DNA from: Candidatus Bathyarchaeota archaeon
GTDB taxonomy: Archaea > Thermoproteota > Bathyarchaeia > TCS64
Direction: 5' to 3'
Assembly: GCA_026014515.1 (NCBI GenBank)
Contig: JAOZIG010000402.1
Span: 1,124 to 20,181, forward strand
Length of the DNA: 19,058 nt
Shown: one piece after another, positions 7,470-14,164 of the stretch
How the letters are laid out: every line of letters starts with the position of its first letter
How positions within the stretch are numbered: the first letter of the stretch is position 1
Position numbers and translations under genes: made by a program
The notes under the pieces: model-generated
What the model saw: only the letters and a program-made list of their open reading frames with translations
What the model was told of the DNA's origin: nothing
The model's database searches: none

Positions 7470-7721
7470 TTATTCCTTGTTTTCACGGAGTCTCAGTATG
7501 TTTGACAGTATGCTCCGGTGCAATAGATAATACCATGCCACCAATGCCCATAGTAAGTAACAGTATGCAACAATGTATCCTCGTCTAGTTTGAAGATAAT
7601 GTAGGAAAAGTATCTCGGTGAAAACCGTCAATATTGACGCTGTTACAAGGTTTATGGTTGCCCAGTTTAGCCCAATCTTCACAACTGTATCTGGGGATGT
7701 ATTGTTTTGAATAATATTCAC
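7470..7721 (-). CDS. small two-helix membrane protein
   Basis: An 83-residue protein starting at GTG 7721. It has two hydrophobic segments, about residues 18-42 (rich in Thr, Ile, Leu, Phe) and 48-68 (rich in Tyr, Trp, Leu), joined by the basic turn QTRRG, and a charged tail ending in RLRENKE. That predicts two membrane spans. I do not recognise a family. It begins 19 bases after the nikR stop and is probably co-transcribed with cooC and nikR, so a part in metal transport or sensing is possible but not shown by the sequence. Composition is ordinary for the neighbourhood. Confidence 0.65.
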   Translation of the reverse strand: MNIIQNNTSPDTVVKIGLNWATINLVTASILTVFTEILFLHYLQTRRGYIVAYCYLLWALVAWYYLLHRSILSNILRLRENKE

Positions 7722-7740
7722 CGAGAAACAGACATCTGGG

Positions 7741-8142
7741 TTACCGCATCAATGTGACCCTGATCTGTTGAACACCACGTGTGGTCCCAAGTGCTTCTGC
7801 GAGGTTCTTTATCTTCGTCGCCTCTCCCTTGACTGCTAATATCTCTAGGCAGTTATGGTGGTCTAGGTGTATATGGGTTGATGAATTAATGATGTCTGTG
7901 TAATCATGTTGTAAGTGTGTTAGTTCCTCGATGACGTTTCCCGTATGGTGGTCGTACATCATGGTGACTACACCAGCGAGTACGCCTTCAAGGTCTTTCC
8001 ACTTGTGTTCTGTGAGAAAGTCTCTCATGGCGAGTTGTACGGCAGTAGATCGGTTGTACCCTATTTTTTGTGTGGTTTGATCAAATTCTGCTAGTAGCTC
8101 CGGGTCGATGGAGATGCTTATTCTTGATACGTTGCCGGACAT
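7741..8142 (-). CDS. nikR: nickel-responsive transcriptional regulator NikR
   Basis: A 133-residue ribbon-helix-helix (CopG-type) repressor with a C-terminal ACT-like nickel-binding domain. The N-terminal part (RISISIDPELLAEFDQ) is the DNA-binding ribbon-helix-helix. The full nickel site is present: His79, His90, His92 and Cys98 in the motif THIHLDHHNCLE, with the same spacing as E. coli NikR (His76, His87, His89, Cys95). In known systems nickel-loaded NikR represses nickel uptake genes. It lies 11 bases downstream of cooC in the same transcript, so it probably controls nickel supply for the enzymes served by cooC and hypA. No NikR operator was identified in this window. Confidence 0.95.
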   Translation of the reverse strand: MSGNVSRISISIDPELLAEFDQTTQKIGYNRSTAVQLAMRDFLTEHKWKDLEGVLAGVVTMMYDHHTGNVIEELTHLQHDYTDIINSSTHIHLDHHNCLEILAVKGEATKIKNLAEALGTTRGVQQIRVTLMR

Positions 8143-8153
8143 GGTTATCGCTT

Positions 8154-8882
8154 CTAGAGATTTGACTCTATGAAGCTTGATATATCTTCTGATGCCACTT
8201 CTGCGTTGAAGAGTCCACCCATGAGGCTTGACTTGAATATTGCCGGATCGTAGTGGATCAACGCTGCTGCTTCGAGTCCTTCTGATTCAAGTTTGTCCTT
8301 CATCACCTGTTCGATTTCAGGTGTAACCTTGTTTAGTATCAAGTGGATTGGTTTCCCAATACGCTGTGCTTCGGATACAAGTTTTTTTGCTATTTCTACT
8401 CCTTCGGCTGTGGGGTCGATTACTACAATGAGTTTGTCTATTCCTTCTTCCACGCCTCTACCTAGATGCTCGATGCCTGCCTCAGCGTCTACTATCAGGT
8501 ATTCTTCTGGGGTGAGCTCGATGCGTTTCAGCAGTTCTTTCGATAGGAACCCGTATGGGCATGCGCAGCCTTCTCCATATTCCTCGATCTTGCCTACTGC
8601 CGCATAGGTGATGCCGTTTTCGGTCTTTGATATGTACTCTGGGGGTAGTTCATTGAGGTTGATCTTTTCATGGTCTTCGATGCCTTTTCTTACATTGGCT
8701 CTGCCACCGAGGTAGTTGGCGATGGTGTCTGGGGTTTCGAGTCCAAGAGTTTTAGGCAGTAATCTGTTGGACTCATCTGAGTCCAGTAGTATTGTGTTTG
8801 CCTTTTTGCTGAGTTCATGGGCTAGGAGGAGTGATACTGCTGATTTTCCTGCTCCTCCTTTTCCGCCTACAAGTAGCTTCAT
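8154..8882 (-). CDS. cooC: CooC-type nickel insertion ATPase
   Basis: A 242-residue P-loop ATPase of the SIMIBI class. The deviant Walker A motif GGKGGAGKS starts the protein, LLDSDESN follows, and the CooC-specific metal site Cys106-x-Cys108 (GEGCACPYG) is present. In CooC dimers this Cys-x-Cys pair binds nickel or zinc at the interface, and the protein supports nickel insertion into CO dehydrogenase. It is first in the leftward unit with nikR, divergent from hypA-hypB(AT) across a 124-base promoter region. The target enzyme is not in this window. Normal length, no missing motif; a general accessory ATPase is the only real alternative. Confidence 0.93.
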   Translation of the reverse strand: MKLLVGGKGGAGKSAVSLLLAHELSKKANTILLDSDESNRLLPKTLGLETPDTIANYLGGRANVRKGIEDHEKINLNELPPEYISKTENGITYAAVGKIEEYGEGCACPYGFLSKELLKRIELTPEEYLIVDAEAGIEHLGRGVEEGIDKLIVVIDPTAEGVEIAKKLVSEAQRIGKPIHLILNKVTPEIEQVMKDKLESEGLEAAALIHYDPAIFKSSLMGGLFNAEVASEDISSFIESNL

Positions 8883-9006
8883 GTCCTTGACGCCCGGAAC
8901 ATATGTTAAAAATATTACGATGAACGATAAACGTAATACTGATTGTATTTATCGCCCATTGCACCTATTGGTAAACCCTATATTTGACTAGTCTTGAAGA
9001 TGCCAC
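8883..9006. promoter_or_regulatory. divergent promoter region between cooC and hypA
   Basis: The rightward TATA-like box CCCTATATTT (8976-8985) is centred about 26 bases before the hypA ATG at 9007, indicating a leaderless start. Leftwards, an A/T-rich box around 8905-8920 could serve cooC. A NikR-type operator could sit here, but I could not identify a convincing one by eye. Confidence 0.5.
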
Positions 9007-9411
9007 ATGCATGAATGGGCACTCGCTGAGGGCGTTATCTCTACCGCGCAGAGGTTCGCTGAGGATAATGGTCTCACAAAGGTAACCGAAGTAGTAGTAA
9101 TGATAGGGGAGCTTCAACAGGTAGAACACGATGTACTGGAGTTCGCCTTTGAGCAGCTAAAGACCCCATTATTCAAGGAAGCAGAGTTCGTACTGAAGTC
9201 ACAGCCAGCTAAGTTCAAGTGCCGCAACTGTGGCAACGAGTGGAGCTTCAAGGCACAAGGATTATCAGAGGATGTCTCTGAGGCGATCCATTTTGTCCCT
9301 GAGATGGCGCATGTTTACATCAAGTGTACAGAGTGTGGTAGCCCAGACTTTGAGGTCTCTGAGGGTAGGGGCGTCTGGCTGGCTACCATCAAGGGTGAAA
9401 AGAATGAGTGA
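9007..9411 (+). CDS. hypA: hydrogenase nickel incorporation protein HypA
   Basis: A 134-residue nickel metallochaperone. It begins MHEWALAEGV, the family N-terminus where His2 binds nickel, which fixes the start. The zinc domain has Cys72-x2-Cys75 and Cys107-x2-Cys110 with a 31-residue insert, a layout seen in archaeal HypA. It delivers nickel to [NiFe] hydrogenase large subunits, sometimes to other nickel enzymes. The transcript appears leaderless. The end overlaps the next gene by eight bases (ATGAGTGA), so the two are translationally coupled, as for HypA and its Mrp/MinD-type ATPase partner in Thermococcales. Confident. Confidence 0.96.
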   Translation: MHEWALAEGVISTAQRFAEDNGLTKVTEVVVMIGELQQVEHDVLEFAFEQLKTPLFKEAEFVLKSQPAKFKCRNCGNEWSFKAQGLSEDVSEAIHFVPEMAHVYIKCTECGSPDFEVSEGRGVWLATIKGEKNE

Positions 9412-10129
9412 CCCAAGACTAGCCGTCATTGAGCGACGCTTTGAGAAGGTTGGCAAGGTTATCGCTGTCAGCAGCGGTAAGGGGGGCGTCGGTAAGAGCA
9501 TGGTGGCTACTGCGCTTGCCTTGAACCTCCGGGACAAGGGGTACAAGGTGGGGCTTCTTGATCTTGATTTTACGAGTCCTGCTACTCATGTGATTATGGG
9601 TGTGGAGGGATTGTATCCTGAGGAGGATTATGGTATTATTCCGCCTCTTGCTCATGATTTGCGGTACATGAGTATTACTCATTATAGTCTTGATGAGCCT
9701 GCTCCTCTTCGTGGCGTTGATGTGAGTAACGCCATCATTGAGTTACTTGCGATTACCAAGTGGGGTGAGCTTGATTATCTTGTGGTGGATATGCCGCCTG
9801 GTATCGGTGACGCTACGCTTGATACGATTCGTTTGATCCCGAAAATCCAGTTTGTAGTAGTTTCTACTCCTAGTAGGGTTGCTTATCAGAGTGTTCGTCG
9901 GATGCTTTTGCTTTTGAGGCAGCTTGGTATCCCGGTTACGGGTGTAGTGGAGAATATGGTTATGAAGCCGTCAGATTACGTAAAGTCTGATGTGGAGGCG
10001 CTTGGTTTAGCTTATCTTGGTTCTGTGGACTTTGATGAGGATATTGAGGCGTCTCTGGGGGATGTGGATGCTTTGTCTGAGACTGGTTTCTATAAACGGA
10101 TCGGGGAGATATTCCCCTCTGTTATCTGA
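9404..10129 (+). CDS. Mrp/MinD-family ATPase, HypB(AT)-type partner of HypA
   Basis: A 241-residue P-loop ATPase with the deviant Walker A SSGKGGVGKS (about residues 23-32), LLDLDFTSP and VVDMPPG motifs typical of Mrp/NBP35/MinD proteins. Mrp and NBP35 usually carry a C-P-x-C iron-sulfur motif after ENM; here the text reads ENMVMKPSDY, without cysteines. Coupling to hypA and the lost cysteines point to the archaeal HypB(AT) type, described in Thermococcus kodakarensis as an ATPase that raises the nickel affinity of HypA. No GTPase-type HypB is visible nearby. ATG 9404 is used, with GGGTGA just upstream; the frame is open to 9230 but that part lies inside hypA. The second half uses many codons ending in T. 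The stop touches the convergent MFS gene with no gap. Confidence 0.85.
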   Translation: MSDPRLAVIERRFEKVGKVIAVSSGKGGVGKSMVATALALNLRDKGYKVGLLDLDFTSPATHVIMGVEGLYPEEDYGIIPPLAHDLRYMSITHYSLDEPAPLRGVDVSNAIIELLAITKWGELDYLVVDMPPGIGDATLDTIRLIPKIQFVVVSTPSRVAYQSVRRMLLLLRQLGIPVTGVVENMVMKPSDYVKSDVEALGLAYLGSVDFDEDIEASLGDVDALSETGFYKRIGEIFPSVI

Positions 10130-11293
10130 TTACTTTTCTTTAATCAGTAGGGTTATTCCGAAGGCTAGTATGCTGAGTACTGCGAAGAAGTAGAATACGC
10201 TCGCGTAGCCATAGTTCAGGGCTAGCCATCCTGCGATTGCTGGTGTGAAGAACCCGATGCCGTATTTGAGGGTGAAGTTTACTCCGTAGGTGACTCCTAC
10301 CGTGTCTTTGTGGGCTACGTCTCCGAGCAAGGCGTTCATTGGGCTCTGTGTGATGAAGAATGTGAAGCCGAGGATTACTACTAGTAGTACGAGTACTGGT
10401 AGGCTGCTTGGGGATAGTACGAAGCCGATGAGGCTTAGTGCGAATCCTGCGTAGCCGAATAGTAGTAGTTTTTTGCGTCCCATCTTGTCGCTGAGTTCTC
10501 CGCCTAGTATCTGGGCGAAGGCTCCTACTGTGTATTTGAGGGTGCTTAGTCCGCCTGCGATTACGAATGCGATGCCTTTCTGTTCCTCCATGAATACCAT
10601 GATGAAGCTTGATACGCCTGTCCAGAGCATTCCGCTGAGTACCACGATTCCGAGGGTGATTATGAGGGTGCTTCTGTTGGTGGTTTCGAACATTCTGCGT
10701 ATGGTTTCTACTGGTCCTTTGTGTCCGCCTTCAGGGATACTACAGGCTATGTCTTCTGCTACGAGGAAGTCGATTACCGCCATTATGAGTCCGATGACTC
10801 CCCAGATGATGAATGTCATTCTCCAGCCGTATCTTGCGCCTAGTATGCTTGATGTTAGGTAGCTTACTGCCATTCCCATGTCGCCGCCGAGTCCTTGGAA
10901 TCCCATGTATCTTCCTCGGCTCTCGTCGCTTACTAGTGCCATGTGTGCGTATCCGCATGGGTGGTAGAGGCTTGCTCCCATTCCTAGTATTATGAGTCCT
11001 ACTGCGGCTATGGGTATGCTTGGGCTGATGCCTATGAGTATGCTTGCGCCGCCGCATAGGATCATGCTGAGCATGATGAGTGTTTTTTTGCTGTAGCGGT
11101 CTGCGAGGAATCCGATGGGTAGGCTTAGCCAGCCGTAGAATAGGGTTACTAGGCTTGCGAGCATGCCTACTGTGGCGATGTCACCTAGGTCTCCTCCTAG
11201 GATGGGTATCATTGCTGGTAGTAGTACTAGGTATGCGTGCATGATGCCATGGCTTGTGCTGATGGTTATGATGGTTCTTTCTTCAGTGTTCAT
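10130..11293 (-). CDS. MFS transporter, fosmidomycin-resistance (Fsr)-like
   Basis: A 387-residue major facilitator with about twelve hydrophobic helices. STSHGIMHAYLVLLPAMIPIL near the N-terminus is like the Fsr/fosmidomycin-resistance subfamily (HGxxHxxxxLLPxLLPxL), and the MFS loop motif appears as GFLADRYSKKTL, repeated in the second half as GELSDKMGRKKLL. It probably exports small molecules or anions; the substrate is not shown. Start is the ATG at 11293 with GAGGA about seven bases upstream, so this gene has a short leader. The stop at 10130 directly adjoins the hypB(AT)-type gene stop. On the + strand this region is G/T-rich. Confidence 0.88.
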   Translation of the reverse strand: MNTEERTIITISTSHGIMHAYLVLLPAMIPILGGDLGDIATVGMLASLVTLFYGWLSLPIGFLADRYSKKTLIMLSMILCGGASILIGISPSIPIAAVGLIILGMGASLYHPCGYAHMALVSDESRGRYMGFQGLGGDMGMAVSYLTSSILGARYGWRMTFIIWGVIGLIMAVIDFLVAEDIACSIPEGGHKGPVETIRRMFETTNRSTLIITLGIVVLSGMLWTGVSSFIMVFMEEQKGIAFVIAGGLSTLKYTVGAFAQILGGELSDKMGRKKLLLFGYAGFALSLIGFVLSPSSLPVLVLLVVILGFTFFITQSPMNALLGDVAHKDTVGVTYGVNFTLKYGIGFFTPAIAGWLALNYGYASVFYFFAVLSILAFGITLLIKEK

Positions 11294-11635
11294 GGAAAGG
11301 TCCTCGTGATGCCTATTGTGGTTGGATTATGGTATTTATTGTTGATGGTGTCTACTGGTGGGTACTTTGGGAAAAAAATTTTCTCGTAGGAATTTATGTG
11401 AGTGTTTCCCATATTTTTGGGTTTATTCTCCGGGTTTTAGGTACTTATTTTACGGTTACTGGTGCACTTTTTTGCGCATATTGAGTATTGATCTGGGGTG
11501 TTCTGGGGCTGTTTATAGTGAAAGAGGCCTGTTTGGGGCTGTGTTGCTGGTACCCCCTCCCCCCCCCTTTTTGAGTTATACCTTGTATCCTTTAGATTGG
11601 GTGGATTAACAGAAATAGAAATACGGTGTGGAGGT
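11294..11635. other. intergenic region with repeat and C-tract
   Basis: About 340 bases separate the MFS start and the zinc-ribbon gene end. It holds promoter DNA for the MFS gene (near 11294-11345), copy 2 of the 63-base repeat (11347-11409), two copies of GGGGCTGT around 11500-11545, and a pyrimidine run ending in nine C and six T (about 11553-11572) that may act as a terminator. An 83-codon frame over 11358-11609 has no protein-like features and is not called. Confidence 0.55.
11347..11409 (+). repeat. 63-base dispersed repeat, copy 2
   Basis: The + strand here matches the minus strand of 4910-4972 at about 56 of 63 positions by hand, so the copies are in inverted orientation about 6.4 kb apart. 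It lies upstream of the MFS start and in no gene. The match ends cleanly at both sides: the flanks (before GGTGTCTAC and after GTTTCC) differ. Confidence 0.8.
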
Positions 11636-11767
11636 TTATTCTCGTTTTTTCTCCACGGTGATCATGTCGCTTCCGCAGTATGGGCATGATTTTTCTTTCT
11701 TGTCCGAGGTCCAAGTCTCGTAGCATTCTTCGCATAGATACTTGGTCTTTGTTTCCGGTGTCTGCAT
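11636..11767 (-). CDS. small zinc-ribbon protein
   Basis: A 43-residue protein (50 if the ATG at 11788 is used). It has a zinc-ribbon: KYLCEECYETW gives Cys-x2-Cys and SCPYCGSDM gives Cys-x2-Cys, separated by 14 residues. Such small ribbons occur in RNA- and ribosome-associated proteins and in transcription factors; the function here is unknown. ATG 11767 is chosen because a TATA-like box TATAAA, read on the minus strand at 11801-11796, is about 30 bases upstream, fitting a leaderless start. The longer form would begin only about 10 bases from that box. The codons are a normal mix and the two knuckles are intact, so I regard it as a real gene despite its size. Confidence 0.75.
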   Translation of the reverse strand: MQTPETKTKYLCEECYETWTSDKKEKSCPYCGSDMITVEKKRE

Positions 11768-11832
11768 TTCTGTATTTTTACGGACCATATACTAGTTTAT
11801 ATCCTTAATTCCTCTGGGGCTTGGCTCTGTCT

Positions 11833-11889
11833 GGTTTATATACTGGGTTCTGGTTTTTCGGGTCAAGTTTTAATAAAAAGCCAGTATAT
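11833..11889 (+). promoter_or_regulatory. possible operator and promoter of the HTH gene
   Basis: Nine bases ATATACTGG (11838-11846) recur as the reverse complement CCAGTATAT (11881-11889). The pair flanks a TATA-like stretch TTTTAATAAAA (11869-11879) that lies about 30 bases before the HTH gene start at 11905. This is where a regulator could bind to control its own gene. By inspection only. Confidence 0.35.
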
Positions 11890-11904
11890 TTTGTGCTGAG
11901 GATC

Positions 11905-12162
11905 ATGTCAGCTCAAAGAAACAAGATTGGCGTATTACTACTAGATAACCCGATGTCTCTGAAGGAGATAGCCGATGAATTGGGGGTCACTGAGAAGAAA
12001 GCATATAGTCTGCTTAAGAACATGTTCCAGAATGACCGGGTCATGAGCTTCAAGGCAGAGGATGGGCAGCGCAAGTACAGTAATACTGAGGATGAAACTG
12101 AGGCAGCCTTGAAACGTAAGGCTCGTGCTGATAAGAAAGCTGCCAAAGCTAAGGAAAAGTAG
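11905..12162 (+). CDS. small HTH transcriptional regulator
   Basis: An 85-residue protein. Residues 1-60 form a helix-turn-helix/winged-helix: NPMSLKEIADELGVTEKKAYSLL is a typical turn-and-recognition-helix block, followed by a short wing (VMSFKAEDGQRKYSN). The C-terminal 25 residues are Lys/Ala/Glu-rich and helical (RKARADKKAAKAKEK). The frame is open to 11821, but the Met at 11905 follows GAGGATC and starts the family-like part, so it is preferred. A 9-base inverted repeat surrounds its promoter and could be its own operator. The target genes are unknown; the downstream arginine-deiminase-like gene is in the same direction 43 bases on but has its own TATA box. Confidence 0.78.
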   Translation: MSAQRNKIGVLLLDNPMSLKEIADELGVTEKKAYSLLKNMFQNDRVMSFKAEDGQRKYSNTEDETEAALKRKARADKKAAKAKEK

Positions 12163-12178
12163 CTTCTGCATAATGTTT

Positions 12179-12210
12179 TATGTTATGCCCTAGTTAGGGT
12201 ATGTTATGCC
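12179..12210 (+). repeat. 11-base direct repeat at the start of the ADI-like gene
   Basis: TATGTTATGCC occurs at 12179-12189 and again at 12200-12210, 21 bases apart, about two helical turns. The first copy overlaps the TATA-like box (TTTTATG at 12176-12182), and the second overlaps the start ATG at 12206. It could be a regulator-binding site on one face of the helix, or chance. Confidence 0.4.
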
Positions 12211-13135
12211 AAATTATGGGATAAACCATGAATCAGGTACCCTGAAGCGGGTTATGGTTCATCACCCCGGAAAAGAACTGGAGCTGGCAAACGCTGATCC
12301 AGTTGCACACCACTTTGATATGCCAGTAGACACTAAACGATTCATCAGCGACCACCAGGAACTCATCGACGCTTTTGATGAGGCAGGAGTAGAAGTCCTC
12401 AAGGTTCGTGATCTGATTGCAGACGACGAGGAAATGATGGTACAGAGCTACAAGGCTCCCAACCTAGTATTCGTCAGAGACAGCAGCAGCATGACAAACA
12501 ATGGAGCCATGCTATTCAGGATGGGTTTACCCACCAGAAGAGAAGAAACACCAGTCATCAAGGCTGCCCATGAGGCAAATGGCGTCCCAATCGCACTTGA
12601 GATGAAGGAACCCGACACCTTTGAGGGCGGAGGCTTCGCCCTTCTTGAAGGCGGTACAGCCGTGGCTGGTCTCTGTGACCGAGCTACACAAGGCGCATTA
12701 ACCCAGATGGCTGACTATCTTCTAAACAGCAAGCTCGTTGATCTCTTCATCCAGTTGAATATGCCAGAGGGTATCGTCCACATTGACGGGCAGTTCTGTG
12801 AGCTACCCGGCAAGGTAGCATTGATTCACCCACCTGTAATGGAGGAGGTTCACTCTATCTTCAGGACAAGAGACGAGACATGGGAGGGCAGTATCACCGA
12901 GTGGCTCAGGGAGGAGAACTGGGATATCTTGGAGATCACAAGCCAAGAAGAGTATGATATGGCTGCAAACTTCCTCACAGTAGATAAAGACCTAGCATTC
13001 CACTATACTGGTAACCCACGGGTTATGCAGGAGTGTAAGGAACGTGGTATCGATGTTGTTCAGATACCCGGTGAGGAAATGAGAAAAGGCATGGGTGGAA
13101 TCCACTGCATGACCTGCCCAGTACTAAGAGTATAA
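12206..13135 (+). CDS. arginine deiminase-family guanidine-modifying enzyme
   Basis: A 309-residue protein of the guanidine-group-modifying superfamily, closest by pattern to arginine deiminase, which converts arginine to citrulline and ammonia. VMVHHPGKELE is the N-terminal block; NLVFVRDSSS gives Asp92; TFEGGG gives Glu140; HIDGQFCEL gives His192 and Asp194; GGIHCMTCP gives the probable catalytic Cys301. The usual E-G-G-D motif reads EGGG (Asp replaced by Gly143), which may alter substrate choice. Arginine deiminases are usually about 400 residues, so this is a shorter form, nearer dimethylarginine hydrolases. The start is supported by a TATA-like box about 26 bases upstream (leaderless). 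No ornithine carbamoyltransferase or carbamate kinase gene is adjacent. Confidence 0.82.
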   Translation: MPNYGINHESGTLKRVMVHHPGKELELANADPVAHHFDMPVDTKRFISDHQELIDAFDEAGVEVLKVRDLIADDEEMMVQSYKAPNLVFVRDSSSMTNNGAMLFRMGLPTRREETPVIKAAHEANGVPIALEMKEPDTFEGGGFALLEGGTAVAGLCDRATQGALTQMADYLLNSKLVDLFIQLNMPEGIVHIDGQFCELPGKVALIHPPVMEEVHSIFRTRDETWEGSITEWLREENWDILEITSQEEYDMAANFLTVDKDLAFHYTGNPRVMQECKERGIDVVQIPGEEMRKGMGGIHCMTCPVLRV

Positions 13136-13136
13136 A

Positions 13137-13161
13137 CCCCAATATTTTTTGGGTATTTTTT
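13137..13161 (+). terminator. hairpin terminator after the ADI-like gene
   Basis: CCCAA (13138-13142) pairs with TTGGG (13149-13153) around a six-base loop, followed by a run of six T (13156-13161). On the opposite strand it also yields a T-poor end of the convergent coiled-coil gene, whose stop is at 13162. Confidence 0.5.
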
Positions 13162-14040
13162 CTAGTCTTCGTCGTCGTCCTCGTCGCCATAGATGAGTTT
13201 CAGGTCCTCAAAGCTGAGTTTCTCACCGTTCTCCATCTTCTTAACGGCTGCCTGTTTCATGGCTTCAGCTCGCTGCTGTACATTCATCTTGCGTAGTTCG
13301 GCGTGTTGGAGGTCTGATGCTTTGAGTCCATCTCTCATGGCGTTGATGTCTGGCATTATGATGTTGAGTTCGCTCTTGATTTCCTCGACTTGTTTAATCT
13401 TCTCAACGTATCTGCTGTGAACCTCGTCTGCGCGTTTCTTGTCCTTGTCAGCCTGCTCATAGAAAAGTATCATGCGTTCATGGTGCTCTTGGCTCTGCTC
13501 TGCGAGCCCATTAATCTCCTCACGAAGAACATTGATCTCTTCTAGGGTACCCTTCCTGTCTTTGAGATAATCCTGTTTTTTATCCTGTTTCTGCTCGATC
13601 CCCTTGAACTCATCAAGAGTCTTACGGAGATTGGCTGCACGCTGGATAAGCTCATCTTCCCTGCCAAGCATCTCCTTGGTGGGTGTAGTCATTACCTCCC
13701 ACTCGATACGCTTCAGGTCTTCCTGTACTTGCTTCTTGTTGGGTAGCCCCTTGTATTCTTCCCTGATGGCTCGGTCTGCCTGTGCTAATGCCTGATTTTT
13801 CTCGCTGAGATCATCGAATAATGGTCCGAGGCTCTGTTTTATCTCCTGTACCTTAGTGTTGATCCTGTCACGCTCATCACGGTGTTTCTGTGCCTGATCC
13901 CTTGCGGCTCTCGCTGTCTTGTTAAGGCGATCTCTTTCTTCTTTAAGCTTCTTTATCTGGGTAAATAACTCGTTGCGGGTATTACGTAGCTCCGCTGCCT
14001 GTGCTTCAAGATCATCTAGTTTCTTTTCGTCGATAGACAT
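13162..14040 (-). CDS. coiled-coil protein, archaeal COG1340-like
   Basis: A 292-residue protein made almost entirely of charged heptad-repeat helices (Lys/Glu/Arg/Gln-rich) from about residue 5 to 240, with a short break around residues 110-135 (TTPTKEMLG) and an acidic tail ending in DEDDDED. Layout and length match the archaeal coiled-coil proteins placed in COG1340; a link to chromosome organisation or ribosomes has been speculated, not shown. The start at 14040 is chosen over 14052 because a TATA-like box (read on the minus strand around 14069-14059) lies 26 bases upstream. Divergent from the flavoprotein gene. No signal peptide or membrane segment. Confidence 0.75.
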   Translation of the reverse strand: MSIDEKKLDDLEAQAAELRNTRNELFTQIKKLKEERDRLNKTARAARDQAQKHRDERDRINTKVQEIKQSLGPLFDDLSEKNQALAQADRAIREEYKGLPNKKQVQEDLKRIEWEVMTTPTKEMLGREDELIQRAANLRKTLDEFKGIEQKQDKKQDYLKDRKGTLEEINVLREEINGLAEQSQEHHERMILFYEQADKDKKRADEVHSRYVEKIKQVEEIKSELNIIMPDINAMRDGLKASDLQHAELRKMNVQQRAEAMKQAAVKKMENGEKLSFEDLKLIYGDEDDDED

Positions 14041-14164
14041 ATGGAAGTGCACCGTACAGGTTTTTTCTAATGCCTACAGGATATGGTACTAATCTAAAAG
14101 GGCTTCTATGAAGGATATATCGGTCATTAGTTACTTTATTAGTTTCAGTATCTTTTCACAATGT

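Noticed and set aside
10740..11057. 105-codon minus frame within the second MFS gene
   Set aside because: Arg/His-rich out-of-frame shadow of a clear membrane protein gene.
11553..11572. Pyrimidine tract as a special element
   Set aside because: A nine-C run followed by T could be a terminator or a sequencing-prone homopolymer; nothing else supports a special role.
11358..11609. 83-codon + strand frame over the repeat and C-tract
   Set aside because: No protein-like pattern, a poly-Pro run from the C-tract, and it lies over a repeat shared with another intergenic site.
12323..12333. Eleven bases identical to part of the 63-base repeat (CCAGTAGACAC)
   Set aside because: Inside the ADI-like coding sequence, too short, and the rest of the repeat does not follow; chance match.
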